Origin: Liolophura sinensis
Taxonomy: Eukaryota > Mollusca > Polyplacophora > Chitonida > Chitonidae
Reading direction: 5' to 3'
NCBI RefSeq assembly: GCF_032854445.1
Contig: NC_088307.1
Span: forward strand, 19,668,017 to 19,732,016
DNA length: 64,000 nt
Shown: positions 63,401 to 64,000 of the stretch, in pieces
Layout: the number at the start of each line of letters is the position of its first letter
How positions within the stretch are numbered: position 1 is the first letter of the stretch
Translations under genes and position numbers: made by a program
Notes under the pieces: model-generated
Databases searched by the model: none
What the model was told of the DNA's origin: nothing
What the model saw: only the letters and a program-made list of their open reading frames with translations

Positions 63401-63638
63401 GTGACTACCAATCGTAAAATTCGACAACGCCGGTTCACGTTATAATTTTGGATGATAACCGAATATGGGCTTATGGACTTTCGATCAGTTAAAACTTACG
63501 CAACATATAGAGTCTCCTTCAGAAGGTGCGATTGAATGGGTCATCTTGTCACACGCTTGCAACTAGGTGGTTGGAAAATATATATTGTGCGTCATTTGTT
63601 TGAGTCGATTTGGGCGTTTGCGCATATTCAAAAATCGC

Positions 63639-63833
63639 GGGGCCCCCGTGGCCGAGGTGGTCAGCACGCCAGTCAGGCGTAGGCCTAACCCAGGAGCCTC
63701 TCACCAATGCGGTCGGTGTGAGCTCAAGTCCAGCAACCCGCTGATGTTTCCTCCCACCATAATGCTGGCCCTCGTCGTATAAGTGAAACATTCTTGGGTA
63801 GGGCGTAAAACAGCAATGAAATAAATGAATGAA
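63639..63833 (+). mobile_element. SINE S1 with 11-bp target-site duplication
   Basis: tRNA-like head ggggcccccgtggccgaggt (A box altered) with ctcaagtccag B box, short centre, then the common 3' body and an aaataaatgaatgaa tail. Flanked by tcaaaaatcgc at 63628-63638 and 63834-63844. Confidence 0.92.
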
Positions 63834-63844
63834 TCAAAAATCGC

Positions 63845-64000
63845 ATGTAGGCCTATGACTGATCACACATCATGACTTGGTGGAGTTAACACTATATGCA
63901 TAGGCCTATACACGCGAACTGACCATGGGGCTGAAATCGCACGCGATACGAACTAATGAACAAAATACATCCTGAGGAAGTTATGAATACACTGACTAGT
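63845..64000. other. Intergenic sequence at window end
   Basis: Nothing recognised. Confidence 0.5.

Noticed and set aside
1213-63833. tRNA genes at SINE heads
   Set aside because: A and B boxes are present but no complete cloverleaf; all belong to a repeated S1 element with the same 3' body.

Overview
The window is animal nuclear DNA: AT-rich, with short exons bounded by GT/AG sites, long repeat-filled introns, and many copies of a tRNA-derived SINE. The repeat types and the protein point to a lophotrochozoan, most likely a mollusc. I cannot resolve the class from sequence alone.

One gene fills about 80% of the window. Positions 712-51831 (+) hold the 3' part of a CaV2-type (N/P/Q-like, cacophony-related) voltage-gated calcium channel alpha-1 subunit. 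About 40 exons run from domain I S5 to the stop codon; the start and IS1-S4 lie upstream. Joined through compatible splice phases, the core exons give roughly 1,970 codons. Visible landmarks are an EEEE selectivity filter, the beta-subunit binding AID helix ([14 protein letters not shown]), voltage-sensor arginine ladders in II, III and IV S4, an EF-hand and IQ region, a RIM-BP-type SH3 ligand (RRLPQVP), and the C-terminal PDZ ligand DDWC. The II-III loop is short, without a vertebrate-type synprint region. This is a presynaptic release channel.

The gene carries several probable alternative-splicing devices: two candidate mutually exclusive exons for IVS1-S2 (28377-28487 and 29660-29794), a 12-nt microexon in the IIIS3-S4 linker (21949-21960), in-frame tandem acceptors (5115/5133 and 50912/50915), candidate C-terminal microexons, and phase-0 cassette exons. 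Exon w12 (domain II pore) contains one extra G that breaks the frame inside the selectivity filter. Because every other core exon is intact, I read this as an assembly error or an allele, not a dead gene.

The least expected pattern is that tandem repeats in several introns are built from exon boundaries. Copies of the 3' splice site plus the first exon bases lie in front of exons w2, w9, w31 and w35, and copies of the 5' splice site follow exon w11 at an exact 28-bp period. Other introns carry minisatellites (20-bp units with higher-order structure at 9.0-10.9 kb; 15-bp, 39-bp, 27-bp, 102-bp, 28-bp and 89-bp arrays).

Downstream of the stop codon is a probable 3' UTR to about 54.6-54.9 kb. 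The remaining 9 kb shows no convincing host gene. It holds SINEs (several with target-site duplications), a degenerate reverse-transcriptase fragment, a 63-bp x ~23 minisatellite grown from an interspersed element, and a CACTGTAA-ended MITE-like element.
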